A DNA stretch of 64,000 nucleotides, taken from Pseudomonadota bacterium (GTDB lineage Bacteria > Verrucomicrobiota > Verrucomicrobiia > Limisphaerales > SXTU01). Of the stretch, positions 1 to 10,600 are shown one piece after another. The notes below the pieces were generated by a model. The model had not been told where the DNA came from and made no database searches. It saw only the letters and a program-made list of their open reading frames with translations. Position 1 is the first letter of the stretch. Each line of letters starts with the position of its first letter. The stretch is taken from the NCBI GenBank assembly GCA_009924135.1, contig RFSE01000012.1:1-64000 (forward strand), given 5' to 3'. The position numbers were made by a program, and so were the translations under genes.

Positions 1-178
1 TGGCTCGAATTTCGCCCCCCTGCCGGAGTTAGGCCCGGTGCGGGACGCTGACTGGGCCAAGCTGCCACCCAAGCTCGCGCAAGACCTGCGGGAAGCTCAG
101 CAGAACGGTGTTTCCGGGGATTACCGGGTGTTGGTGGACGCCTACTTCAAAGCGGTGGCAGAAAAGGCGAGGAAGTGA
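1..178 (+). CDS. 3' end of a CDS truncated by window start; hypothetical protein C-terminus (...GSNFAPLPELGPVRDADWAKLPPKLAQDLREAQQNGVSGDYRVLVDAYFKAVAEKARK*)
   Basis: Open reading frame from position 2 to TGA at 176-178; plausible protein sequence; 4-nt overlap with next gene start. Confidence 0.7.
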   Translation, partial: GSNFAPLPELGPVRDADWAKLPPKLAQDLREAQQNGVSGDYRVLVDAYFKAVAEKARK

Positions 179-1317
179 GCGTGGTCCGTTTCTTCATGGG
201 TGGGTCACAGTTACCCGGTGGGTTCCGGTGCCTTTGGAGTCTGACCTTCGCGTTGCTTACCGTATGGGGTGGCGGTCTGACGTGCGCTCTCGCAGAAGTC
301 CCGCTCTTTACCCGCCCTGATCGGGTGGATGCTATGGTCCAGGCGGGAACGGCGTTCTTGATCCGGTCCCAACTCCCGGACGGGATGATCCATGAGGTGG
401 ACAAGCGTGAAACTCACGGGGCAGCCATGACGGGTCTGGCGTTAATGGCCTTGGCAGCCGTGGGCCACCAGCCGGCGGATCGGTCAGCGGAGGGCGAGGT
501 GATGCGCAAAGCGGTCGCCTACCTGCTGCGACCGGATGGGCAGACACCGGGCGGCTATTTCGGTCACCGGGACGGCTCGCGGATGTACGGGCATGGCATC
601 ATGACCCTGGTTTTGACCGAGTTGCTTGGGATGGGGGCGGACAAGACCCAGGATGCAATGTTGCGGGAGAAGGCGCAACGCGGGGTAAATCTCATCCTCG
701 CCTCACAACGGGTTAAAAAGTACGATCCACGCTTTTTTGGGGGTTGGCGCTATACTCCTGACGCTGGAGACGCAGACTTATCGATAACGGTGTGGCAGTT
801 GATGGCTTTGCGGTCGGCCAAGAATGCCGGACTAACCGTCCCCAAGGAGTCGATTGATGCCGCCGTTGGGTACCTGCGGAGGAGTTATTTTTCCGGGCGG
901 GATGCCCAAGGCCGGGTGGTGAATCCCAAGAGCGGTTTTGGCTACGTGCCGGGTACCCCACCCCAATTTGCCATGGTCGCCGCCGGCATGTTGGCCATGC
1001 AGGTCTGCGGCCTCCACGATGCTCCTGAGGTGCTGGGGGCGGCCGAATGGCTCCGGACCGCGCCGCCGGTCTGGGAATCCTCCTGGTTTTTCTACGGGAC
1101 GTACTACTTCGCCCAGGCAGCCCACAAGCGCGGTGGCGAGTTGGCCCGGGTGACCCAGGAGCGGGTGGGTGAATTGCTGGCCGAGCACCAGATGGCGGAC
1201 GGGGCCTGGCAAGGGGTGGATGGCTCCGAGAATGGCCAGGGCCGGGTCTATTGCACGGCGATGGCCTTGCTCAGCCTTTCGGTCCGGTACCATTACTTGC
1301 CGATCTACCAGGAGTAG
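175..1317 (+). CDS. Secreted prenyltransferase/squalene-oxidase-repeat (alpha/alpha toroid) family protein
   Basis: 380 aa ORF; hydrophobic N-terminus ending ...GGGLTCALA|EVPLF; repeated motifs such as GTAFLIRSQLPDGMIHE, GGYFGHRDGSRMYGHGIMTLVLTELLG, FGGWRYTPDAGDADLSITVWQLMALRSAKNAG, GAWQG typical of squalene cyclase/prenyltransferase repeat proteins. Confidence 0.8.
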   Translation: MSVVRFFMGGSQLPGGFRCLWSLTFALLTVWGGGLTCALAEVPLFTRPDRVDAMVQAGTAFLIRSQLPDGMIHEVDKRETHGAAMTGLALMALAAVGHQPADRSAEGEVMRKAVAYLLRPDGQTPGGYFGHRDGSRMYGHGIMTLVLTELLGMGADKTQDAMLREKAQRGVNLILASQRVKKYDPRFFGGWRYTPDAGDADLSITVWQLMALRSAKNAGLTVPKESIDAAVGYLRRSYFSGRDAQGRVVNPKSGFGYVPGTPPQFAMVAAGMLAMQVCGLHDAPEVLGAAEWLRTAPPVWESSWFFYGTYYFAQAAHKRGGELARVTQERVGELLAEHQMADGAWQGVDGSENGQGRVYCTAMALLSLSVRYHYLPIYQE

Positions 1318-1334
1318 CCCCTTCCGGTGGGGCT
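1316..1334 (+). terminator. Weak hairpin overlapping stop codon (AGCCCC ttccggt GGGGCT), possible attenuator/terminator without T-tract
   Basis: Perfect 6-bp inverted repeat read directly; no downstream poly-T. Confidence 0.2.
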
Positions 1335-1360
1335 CCCGCAGCTTTACGAAAGCTTAAAAT

Positions 1361-1376
1361 TAGGGGGAATACCGTA
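1361..1376 (+). promoter_or_regulatory. 16-bp imperfect dyad TAGGGGGAATACCGTA, candidate operator upstream of the giant gene
   Basis: Nearly the same element (TAAGGGTAATTCCGTA) lies upstream of the second giant gene at the same distance from the likely ATG. Confidence 0.55.
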
Positions 1377-1398
1377 GCTCAGCGGGGGGAAAATGAGC

Positions 1399-1428
1399 TT
1401 GCCGGGAACCGCTTTTTCAGCCTACGAT
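1399..1428 (+). promoter_or_regulatory. Candidate promoter TTGCCG-N18-TACGAT
   Basis: Matches the equivalent TTGATT-N18-TACGGT upstream of the second giant gene at a matching offset from the dyad. Confidence 0.4.
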
Positions 1429-1481
1429 GACCCGTCACGCAGTATTATGACTTGTTGTTGAATCATGACGTTTTGCAACGC

Positions 1482-1502
1482 GAAAACCTTTGCGAGGTTT
1501 TC
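1482..1502 (+). promoter_or_regulatory. 5'-leader hairpin GAAAACCT-TTGCG-AGGTTTTC
   Basis: Perfect 8-bp inverted repeat with 5-nt loop, ends 39 nt upstream of ATG 1542. Confidence 0.45.
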
Positions 1503-1541
1503 ACAACTCATTAACTGCTGCCGGTTTTACTCAGGTCCACA

Positions 1542-1625
1542 ATGAAAATTAGCCGTCTCCACCTCCGCGCGATCCTCGTGATTGTGGCGGTGCTGGTCGC
1601 CTTCCTCTGGATGCGACCGCCATGG
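1542..1625 (+). other. N-terminal membrane segment/signal (MKISRLHLRAILVIVAVLVAFLWMRPPWKSG)
   Basis: Basic n-region followed by ~16 aliphatic residues; no obvious AxA site immediately after. Confidence 0.75.
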
Positions 1626-4600
1626 AAATCTGGTTCTGGCGCCCCGCCGCCGGCGCGTGAAGCCGCCGTGAAGAATCCGGTCAAACCGGCCTTGGTGGGA
1701 CCGGTGTCGCCCGCGTCGGCGATCCCAGCACCGATACTTCGGCCCGGCAAGGATGCGGCCCCCTCCGGCACGGGGGCTGTGCGGGCGAATGTCGGCGGGC
1801 CCGCCGCCACCCTGGACCGGTTCCACAAGTGGTCCGAGCGGTACGCAGCGGCCACTCCCGAAGCCCGGGCCGCAATGCAGTACGAAGGCGGTTCACTCGC
1901 GCTGGAGCGTCGGCACGTGATGAAGGAACTCATCGAGAATGATCCCCGCGCGGCCATCGCGAACGCGGTTCCCTACCGGATTCGCCAGACGCTGCCGCCG
2001 GAAATCCTGGCCTTGCTCGAAGTGCCGGTGAACGGTCGGGGCGACTTGCAGGTGTTGGGAGCGGTCCCGCTGCCCGGAGCCACCCTCTCCCGCTCCATTA
2101 TCCGGCGGCTTGAGTCCAACGGACGGACGTTTGACGCTTACGTGTATGGCGACCGGTTGTTTGAGCGGACGACCCGGGGCTTGGCGTTTTACGGGGTGGC
2201 GGTGGACGGTTCGTTGGCCGTGGCCGAAAATCCCATCCGACCGCTGGATGCGGCTGAGGCGAAAGACCTGATCGCGCAGGGCAAGGCGCCGAAGGACGCG
2301 ATCTGCTCGGTGTCCGGCTTGAAAACCGTCGTGACGGGTGTCGGTGCGGCGGAAGCGGCCTCCCCGGCCAAGGCGGTTCGTTCGGTGGTGGCCACGCCGG
2401 GCAGCACGGACGTGCAAATCGCCAGCGTACCCCAGGCGGTGCAGACCACCTACGGTGATTACGGCGGCAACATCATGGCCTTCTGCCGCCCGACCCATGT
2501 CTCCCGTTATGGTCAGACGCTGACCAGCAAGACGCTGGCGAACCGGAAGTCCGGGAGCTTGAACTATGTGCTGGCCGATGGTCCCGCTTCCGGAACCAGC
2601 AGCGGTTTCCTCACGCCGGGTTACTCTTATACCCAGGGGGTCAAGACGATCCTATATATGCGGCTGGTCTTCCCGGATGACACCACCATCCCCATCACGG
2701 AGCAGCAGGCCTACCAGGACTTGAGTGACTTGAACAATTACTTTGTGCGGGCCTCCTATGGAACTTTTTCCGTGTCCGGCGTGGTCACGCCGCTGCTGAT
2801 GATGCCGCAGACGAAGGTGTGGTATTCAATCCCGGCCCCGACCGGTGGTGGCACCGCCGCGACGCCGCCCAAGGTTGCCAGCGAGCTTTACACCCATGCC
2901 CGGGATGCCGCCGCCCAGGCGGGATATTATTTCAGCGATTACGACTGGGATTGCATTCGTTTCACCACGGTTCCCGGCGCCGGGTGGGGCGGTCTCGGCA
3001 GTGTGGGTGCCCGCAATGTCTGGTTGCAGCAGAGCGGCTATACCACGATGGCGCACGAGTTCGGCCACAACCTGGGCCTGCTGCATGCCAACTTCTGGAA
3101 CACCAAGCCGGGCGCGGCCCCGGGGTCGCCGACGGAAACCTCGAGCGTGGTCGGCCACAACGTTACCTTTGGGGCCGGGGCCAGCATTGACTACGGTGAC
3201 CCGTTCTGCGCCATGGGCAACACGGCCGCCGGCCAGTATAATACTTATCAGAAGTGGAACCTGGGCTGGCTGGCCGACTCGGCCGTGGCGACTTATACCG
3301 CCACGACCAACGTCACCTCGACCGTCCGCCTTTACGCGCTGGATGCCCCGTTGGTGTATCAGAACACCGTGCATGCCATCCGCGTGCGTCGCACGGCCGA
3401 TCGCGAGTACTGGTTCCAGTTCCGTACGGAGTTCGCCGCCAACCAGTACCTCCAGAACGGTCTGCAAATCACCGCCTCGGGCAACACCGAGACGGCTGGC
3501 CAGAATGGTGAGACCGACCTGCTGGATGCCACCCCCAACAGCAACCTGGACAAGACCGACTCGCCCCTGCCGATCGGCCAGACTTATAACGATCCCCGGA
3601 TCAACCTCTTCGTTACTCCCATCGGACGCGCCGGCACCGGTTCGAATGCCTACATGGATGTGGTGGTGAACATCGGCAATTTCCCCACCAACATCGCCCC
3701 GGTGTTCGGCACCCTGACCACCAGTTCCAACAATATCGCCCCCGGTGGCACGGTCACGCTGACGGCTGCCGTCACTGACGCCAACAGCGATACCCTCGCC
3801 TACTTCTGGGACTTCGGCGACGGCTCGGTGAGCACGAATACCCCGGTCGTTTCTCACACCTTTGCCAGCGCCGGTGAATACGCGGTGCGCTGCGTGGCCA
3901 CGGACATGAAGGGCGGCACCGCCAGCAAAAGCCTGGTCATCACCGTGGGCACCCCGGGAACCTTCCGCATCAGCGGCATCGTGCGGTTTGCCAACTCCGT
4001 GCCCGTCGCGGATGCCCGCGTGGACGATGGTATCGGCGGCTCTGCCTACACGGATTCGCAGGGGCGCTTTGCCCTCGTGAACCTGCCCAACGCCACCTAC
4101 AATTTGGGTGTCTGGCGTGACGGTTACCACTTCGAACCGTTCAACCTGGGCAGCACCGCCGTCGCCATCAACAATAGCGATGACAGCAACGTGGTCTGGG
4201 TCGCCACCCAGTTGCCCATGGTCTCGCTCACCACCATCACCAGCGGCCTCGAAGGCGGCAGCTCGAGCGTGGTGCTCACCCGCACCGGGCCGACCAACGA
4301 TGCCCTCAAGGTGGTGCTAACCGCCTACGGTGACACGTTCCAGTTGAATAATGCGGTAGCCGGACCCTCCGCCGTGCCGGCGAACGTGGCCACTGTTGGC
4401 CGGACCAACAACTTCGCCTGGATTTCCACTTCCACTCCCCATGGCTTGGTGGGTGGTGATACCGTCACCGTGTCGGGTGTGACCCCCGCAAATTACAACG
4501 GCACGTGGACGGTGGTGGCGGCCAATGCGACAATTTTTATCTTTACCCAAATCGGGCTCGACTTGGCCACCGTGGCTTCCAGTGGCACCACCCTCGAAGT

Positions 4601-7600
4601 TCCTGCCGCCGGCGTTGACTACACCCCGACCAGCGGCGTTTCAATCGTGCAAACCAACTTGAACTCGACTAACATCGCGTTGATCGAAGTGACCATCCCG
4701 GCGGCTTCCAGCAATTTGACGCTGAACTTCGTCAATACGGCCGACGGGGTTTACGAGGGGCCGGAATACTTCTTCGTGGATCTCATGGATCCGTTCCAGA
4801 AGGAATTCCGCTACTCGTTCCTCAACGGCAGCTTCCAGGTCATCTTCGCCACGAACTATCCGTTGATCCCCGGCTGGATGCAGAACATTGACGTCAATCC
4901 CGGCTCGGGACGCGCCTATACGTATCTCTCCGCCGCCACTTACGTGCGTACCGACCCGCCCTATGTCATCGGCGCGCCCAATGCGCCCACGGCGGCCGTG
5001 CTCATTCAGGATCTGGATACGCCGACCTTGCCGACGTTGAATCTCGTCGCCACCGTCAACATGGCTTTGGAAAGCGGCTATGACCCCGGGGAATTTCTGA
5101 TCACCTCCACCAGCGTGCTGACAAATGACCTCACCGTTTTCTACAGCGTCACCGGCACGGCTTCCAACGGTCAGGATTACGTCTTCCTGCCCGGCTCATT
5201 TGTGATGCCCGCCAATACCCGCTCGTATCGGCTGTCCGTCTTCGCGACGAATGACTACTTCGTCGAGGGACCCGAAACGGTCATCTTGACGCTCCAGGCG
5301 AATCCCAACTACGCCTTGGGCGGTTCCATCACGGACTTCATCACCATCGTGGATGATGATCTGCCCAGCGTCTCGGTCAGTTCCTTGAGCCCGTTTGTAT
5401 CCGAAGGCGGCGGCACGGCCACTTTCACCTTTACCCGGACTGGTAACCTCGAACGTTCGCTCACGGTAAACTATGTCGTTTCCGGGACGGCTACCAGCGG
5501 CGTGGATTTCAACACCCTGCCTGGCTCTGTCACCATCCCCGCTGGCACGGAGCGCGCCAATGTCAATTTGGTGCCTATTCAGGATAACGTCGATGAAGGC
5601 GACGAGACGGTGATCCTGACCATCGTTCCCTCGGTCTTCTACAACACGGGCAGCCCGAACTCGGCACAGGCCATCATCCAGGACGACGAGCGTTCCACCA
5701 TCACCGTGGCCAAAGGCAGTGACGCGGCGGAAGGTGGAGCTGACGGATCCTTCGTCATCACCCGCACCGGCGGCGATTCGAGCACCAACCTCACCGTCTT
5801 CTTCAGCGTCGGCGGCTCGGCCGTCGGCGGCGTCGGCGCGGATTACAATGCGATTGGTACCAGCGTGGTCATCCCGGGCGGATCCACCACCGTGAACATC
5901 CCGATCCACGCGATCGACGACAATTTCTACGAAGGCACGGAAACGGTCATCCTGACGCTGACGACCAACGCCACCACCTACAACGTGGGGGCCACCTATC
6001 AGGCCCAGGTGAACATTACGGACAATGACCCCACCTCCAACCCGGGCATCGGCTTCATGGTCAGCAGCAGTTCCGGCACGGAAACCAACACCACGGTCAC
6101 GCTGACGGTTTACCTCACGGCGCTGCCGCCGGTCGGGGACCTGAGCACGAACGGGTCGCCCTCGCGCATCAAGGTGGACTACGGCGTCACGGGTGGTAGT
6201 GCCACCAACGGCGTGGACTACGTGCTGGCCAACGGCACGATTGAATGGCGTCACGGCACGAACTTCGGCGGTCAGAATCCGATCATCGCGGATGAACTCA
6301 CCAACTCCATCACCTTCACGGTGAACAACGATTTGATCGTCAACGGGGACCGCACCGTCATCGTGACCTTGTCCAACCACAACGAACTGGTAATATACAA
6401 CAGCACCAAGCACAGCTACGTCACGCGCATCACCCCGAACCCGACGCCGTTCCTGGACGACACCAACTTTGCGGCTGGATTTGGCCCGAACAACAATGTG
6501 CGGGGCCTGATTTTCCAGACCAACAACATCTTCCACACCAACGACGGGATTGTGGCGGTGGGCGACTTCACCTCCGTGAACAGCAGCAACAACACGGTGC
6601 GGGCCGTGCGGTTCCTCACCAACGGAAACATTGATCCCAATTTCGTGTTCGCGGGGGTGGATAACAGCATTCATGCGGTGGCCGCCCAGAGCAATGGCCG
6701 GCTCATCATGGCGGGGGCATTTACCAACACGCTGAGCCCGGCGGTCACGGTCAACCGGCTGATGGCCATCACCAACGGTGTGCGCGATACCTCGTTCGTG
6801 AGCACGGGGGTGAACGCCACCAACATCTACGCGCTGGCCGTGGACGCCGGTGACAAGATTTATGTCGGTGGTGATTTTGCCACGGTCAACGGCTCCGCCC
6901 GTCGGCGGTTGGCGAGGTTGAATAGTGATGGGTCGAGTGATGCCACGTTCAACGTCGGTGGCGGTTTTGTGGGCTTTGCCGAGGTTTATTCCATCTTCCC
7001 CCTGGCGTCTGGTGACGTGCTCGTGGGTGGTAATTTCACCAACTACAATGGCACTGATGTGACCAACCTGGTGATGTTGACCACGAACGGCGGCGTCGTG
7101 GGCGCCTTCACGTTCGGGGCTACGGTCAACGGCTCCGTCCGGGCGATGACGACCAACGCTGCGGGCACCGAAATCGTCATCGTGGGTGATTTCACCACGG
7201 TCAACACCAGTAACAACACCCGGATTGCCAGCCTCGTATTGGCCGATGGCTCGATCAACAACAACTTCGCTACGGATCCGGATTTCGGCGGCGCGAATGC
7301 CAGCGTCCGCACCATCCTGCGCGACACGGCCGGGCGATTCTATGTGGGTGGCGATTTCACCTTGATCGGTACCAACACGGTCTTCCATCGCTTCGCGCGA
7401 CTGACCACCTTGGGCACCTGGAACCAGCCGATGAACGCGACCAACGATCCCAATGCCACCGTGCGGGCGCTGGCGATCGATCAATTGGGACGGGTTTATC
7501 TGGGCGGCGATTTCACCTCCCAAATCTTCAACTACCCGAACAACTACTCTTTCGACATTTACCGGTCACACACTTACACGATCATTGATGATGATGCCGC

Positions 7601-10600
7601 CGTGGTGGCCGTGACGGCCCCGGGCGCGCCCAATGACGGTTCCTTCCAGATCACCCGCGTTGGCAGCACCACCGCGCCTTTGGCGGTGAACTTCAACGTC
7701 ACGGGTACGGCCACCCGCTCGGCCGATTACGTGCTGCGGACCAATGGCATTGTGCTGTCGGCGAACCAGATCATCATTCCCGCTGGTACCAACTCCGCGT
7801 TCGTATTGGTCGAGGCGATCAACGACCCGCAGGAAGAGTTCGAGGAAACCGTCACGCTCTCGCTGACCAGCGTGCCGGGCGGACGGACCGGGGCACCGCA
7901 GACGGCCACCGTTTACCTGCCGGACAGCAATGGCTCCATCCAGTTTGAGTTCGCCACGTTCAGCGCTTCGGAGAGTGCGGGGGCCGTGCCCATCACGATC
8001 CGGCGCACGGGCAACACCAGCGGCACCGTCTCGGTTGACTATGTGATCACCGATGGTACGGCGGTCAATGGCGTGGACTACTTCGGCACCAACGGCACGG
8101 TGACCTTCTTCCCCGGCCAGACGACCACCAACTTCTTCATCACGATCACGAACGACACCCTGGTGGAGGGCAATGAAACCGTGAACCTCGCCTTGGCCAA
8201 TGCCACTGGCGGCCTGCCGCTGGGGGGCCAGAATACGGCCACGTTGCTGATCATTGATGACGACACGGCCTTCCAATTTGCCGTGACGAACTTCCTGGTC
8301 GCGGAAACGGGCGGCGCAGGCAACGTGACGGTCTATCGGCTCGGCTTGAACAATGGAACGGACACCGTGGACTTCACGGCCACGAACGGGACCGCCACCG
8401 CCGGACTGGATTTCATCGGCGTGACTAACACGCTGACTTTCAACGTCGGCGTGACCAGCCAGGTGGTTAATATCACCATCCTTGATGACTCGCTGGTGGA
8501 GGGCAACGAAACCATCACCCTGCGGCTGGCCAACCCGAGCGGGACCACCTCCCTGGGCATCAGCAACACGGTCGCCACCCTCACGATCCTGGACGATGAC
8601 GCCCAGCTCTCCTTTACGGCCACCAATTACACCGTCAACGAGTATGCGGGGACGGCGGTCCTGACGGTCTTGCGCACCGGTGGCACCGTGAACACGGTTA
8701 CCGTCAACGCGAACACCACCAACGGCACGGCGGTCGCCGGGCTGGATTACTTCACCAACTTCGCCACGCTGACGTTTGCCGGGGATGTGATCCTGGCCTC
8801 GACCAATGATTCCGGGGTGATGATCACCACGCCGGGCGTGACCAGCAACACCTTCACGATCAACCTCATTGACGATGTCATCGGTGAATTCAACGAGACC
8901 ATCATCGTGGGTTTGAGTTCACCTGCCGGCGGACCGGCGGGGGCGACGACGCTGGGGACGATCTCCGTGGCCACCGTAACGATCACGGACAACGAGCAGC
9001 CGGGCGATACGGATTATGAGTACAGCGTCGGGACCGGGGCCAACGGCTCGGTGCTGGCGCTGGGCCGGCAGTCCGACGGCAAGGTGATCGTGGGTGGCGC
9101 GTTCACGCTGCTCAACGGCATCAGTTACAACCGCATTGGGCGGCTTGCAACCAACGGATTGGTGGACGGATCGTTCATTGTCGGCTCCGGGGCGAACACC
9201 AACATCCTGGCCATCAGCGTGGCCACCAATGACCGGGTGATGATCGCCGGCGTGTTCACCAACTTCAACGGCACCAACCGTGGCCGCGTGGCGCGGTTGA
9301 ATGCCGACGGTTCCCTCGACACCTCCTTCGTCACCGGCACGGGCGCGAACAGCAATGTGAATGCGGTGCTGGTGCTCACGAATAACCAGGTGTACATCGG
9401 CGGCGACTTCACCGATTACAACGGCACGAACATTGTCAACGGCACCAACGTCAGCCGGCTGGCCCTGCTGAATTCGGATGGCACGTTCAACACCAACTTC
9501 CTCTGCAGCGTCAACGGCCCCGTTTATACGATGGCCCAGCAGCCGGATGGCCGGCTGGTCATCGGCGGATCGTTCACCTCGGTGAACAGCTTCCTGATCA
9601 CCAACGTCGCCCGGATCAATACGGACGGTACGCTGGATCTTTCCTTCGTGGCCACGGGCGTGGACAACACTGTCCGCACGCTCGTCCTGCAAGGGGACAA
9701 CAAGATTGTCATCGGCGGTGACTTTAACTTCGTCGAGGGCGCGACTCGCAACTACCTCGCCCGCTTGCTGACCAACGGTGTGCTGGACACCACCTTTGCC
9801 CCGGGTTCCGGTCCTAGCGGCCCGATTCTGGGCTTGGCCATGGATTCCAATGCCAAGATCATCATCGGCGGCGCCTTCACCAATTATGCCGGTTTCGTGC
9901 GTTCGAATTTCGCCCGGATCAAGAGCAACGGGCAGCCGGATCCCTTCTTCCGCATTGGCCAGGGAGCGGACGCCACGGTACGCGTCGTGATGTCCCAGGC
10001 GGACACCTCGATGGTCATCGGCGGTGACTTTACCAGCGTGAACGGGATCGCCCGCAACCGCGTCTCCCGCGTGCATGGCGACGAGGTTTCCAATATTTCC
10101 ACCGTCGAGTTCTCGGCGTCCACCTACGTGGTGGATGAAAATGTCGGGGCGGCCACCATCGGACTGGTGCGTTACGGGGCGACCAATCAGACCACTGACG
10201 TGACCGTGGTGACCACCGATGGCACGGCGGTGAGCCCGACCCACTACACGGGGATCACCAACCTGGTCACCTTTGCCCTGGGCCAGCGGGCGCAGACCAC
10301 CACGGTGCCGATCGTGAACGGCACGGACCCGAACACGGCCCGGACCATCAACCTCTACCTGACCAATGCGGTCAACGGCTTCCTCGACACGGTGACCAAT
10401 GCGGTGCTGACCGTGAATGACAATGACGTGGTTTTTGCCTTCAGCACGAACACCTACTCGGTTTTTGAGAATGTCGGCACGGTGGACATCGGGATCCTGC
10501 GCTTCGGCTCGCTGCCGTATCCGGTCAGCGTGGTGTTCTCCACGGCGGACGGCACGGCCACTGCGCCCAGTGACTACGTTGCCCAGTCGGGCGTGCACGT

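Noticed and set aside
175-1317. Terpene/hopanoid biosynthetic gene (squalene cyclase)
   Set aside because: The protein is short (380 aa), secreted, and has no neighbouring isoprenoid genes; repeat-type resemblance only, no case for cyclase activity.
1316-1334. Intrinsic terminator after the first complete gene
   Set aside because: Only a 6-bp stem overlapping the stop codon and no T-tract; kept only as a low-confidence feature.
5196-7523. 775-aa minus-strand ORF, and similar long antisense ORFs (e.g. 33930-37064, 1044 aa; 24432-26471; 27861-29948)
   Set aside because: They lie antisense to strongly supported repeat-coding sequence. Their repetitive His/Arg/Gly/Val-rich translations mirror the plus-strand repeats, so they are shadow ORFs of a GC-rich gene with few rev-comp stop codons.
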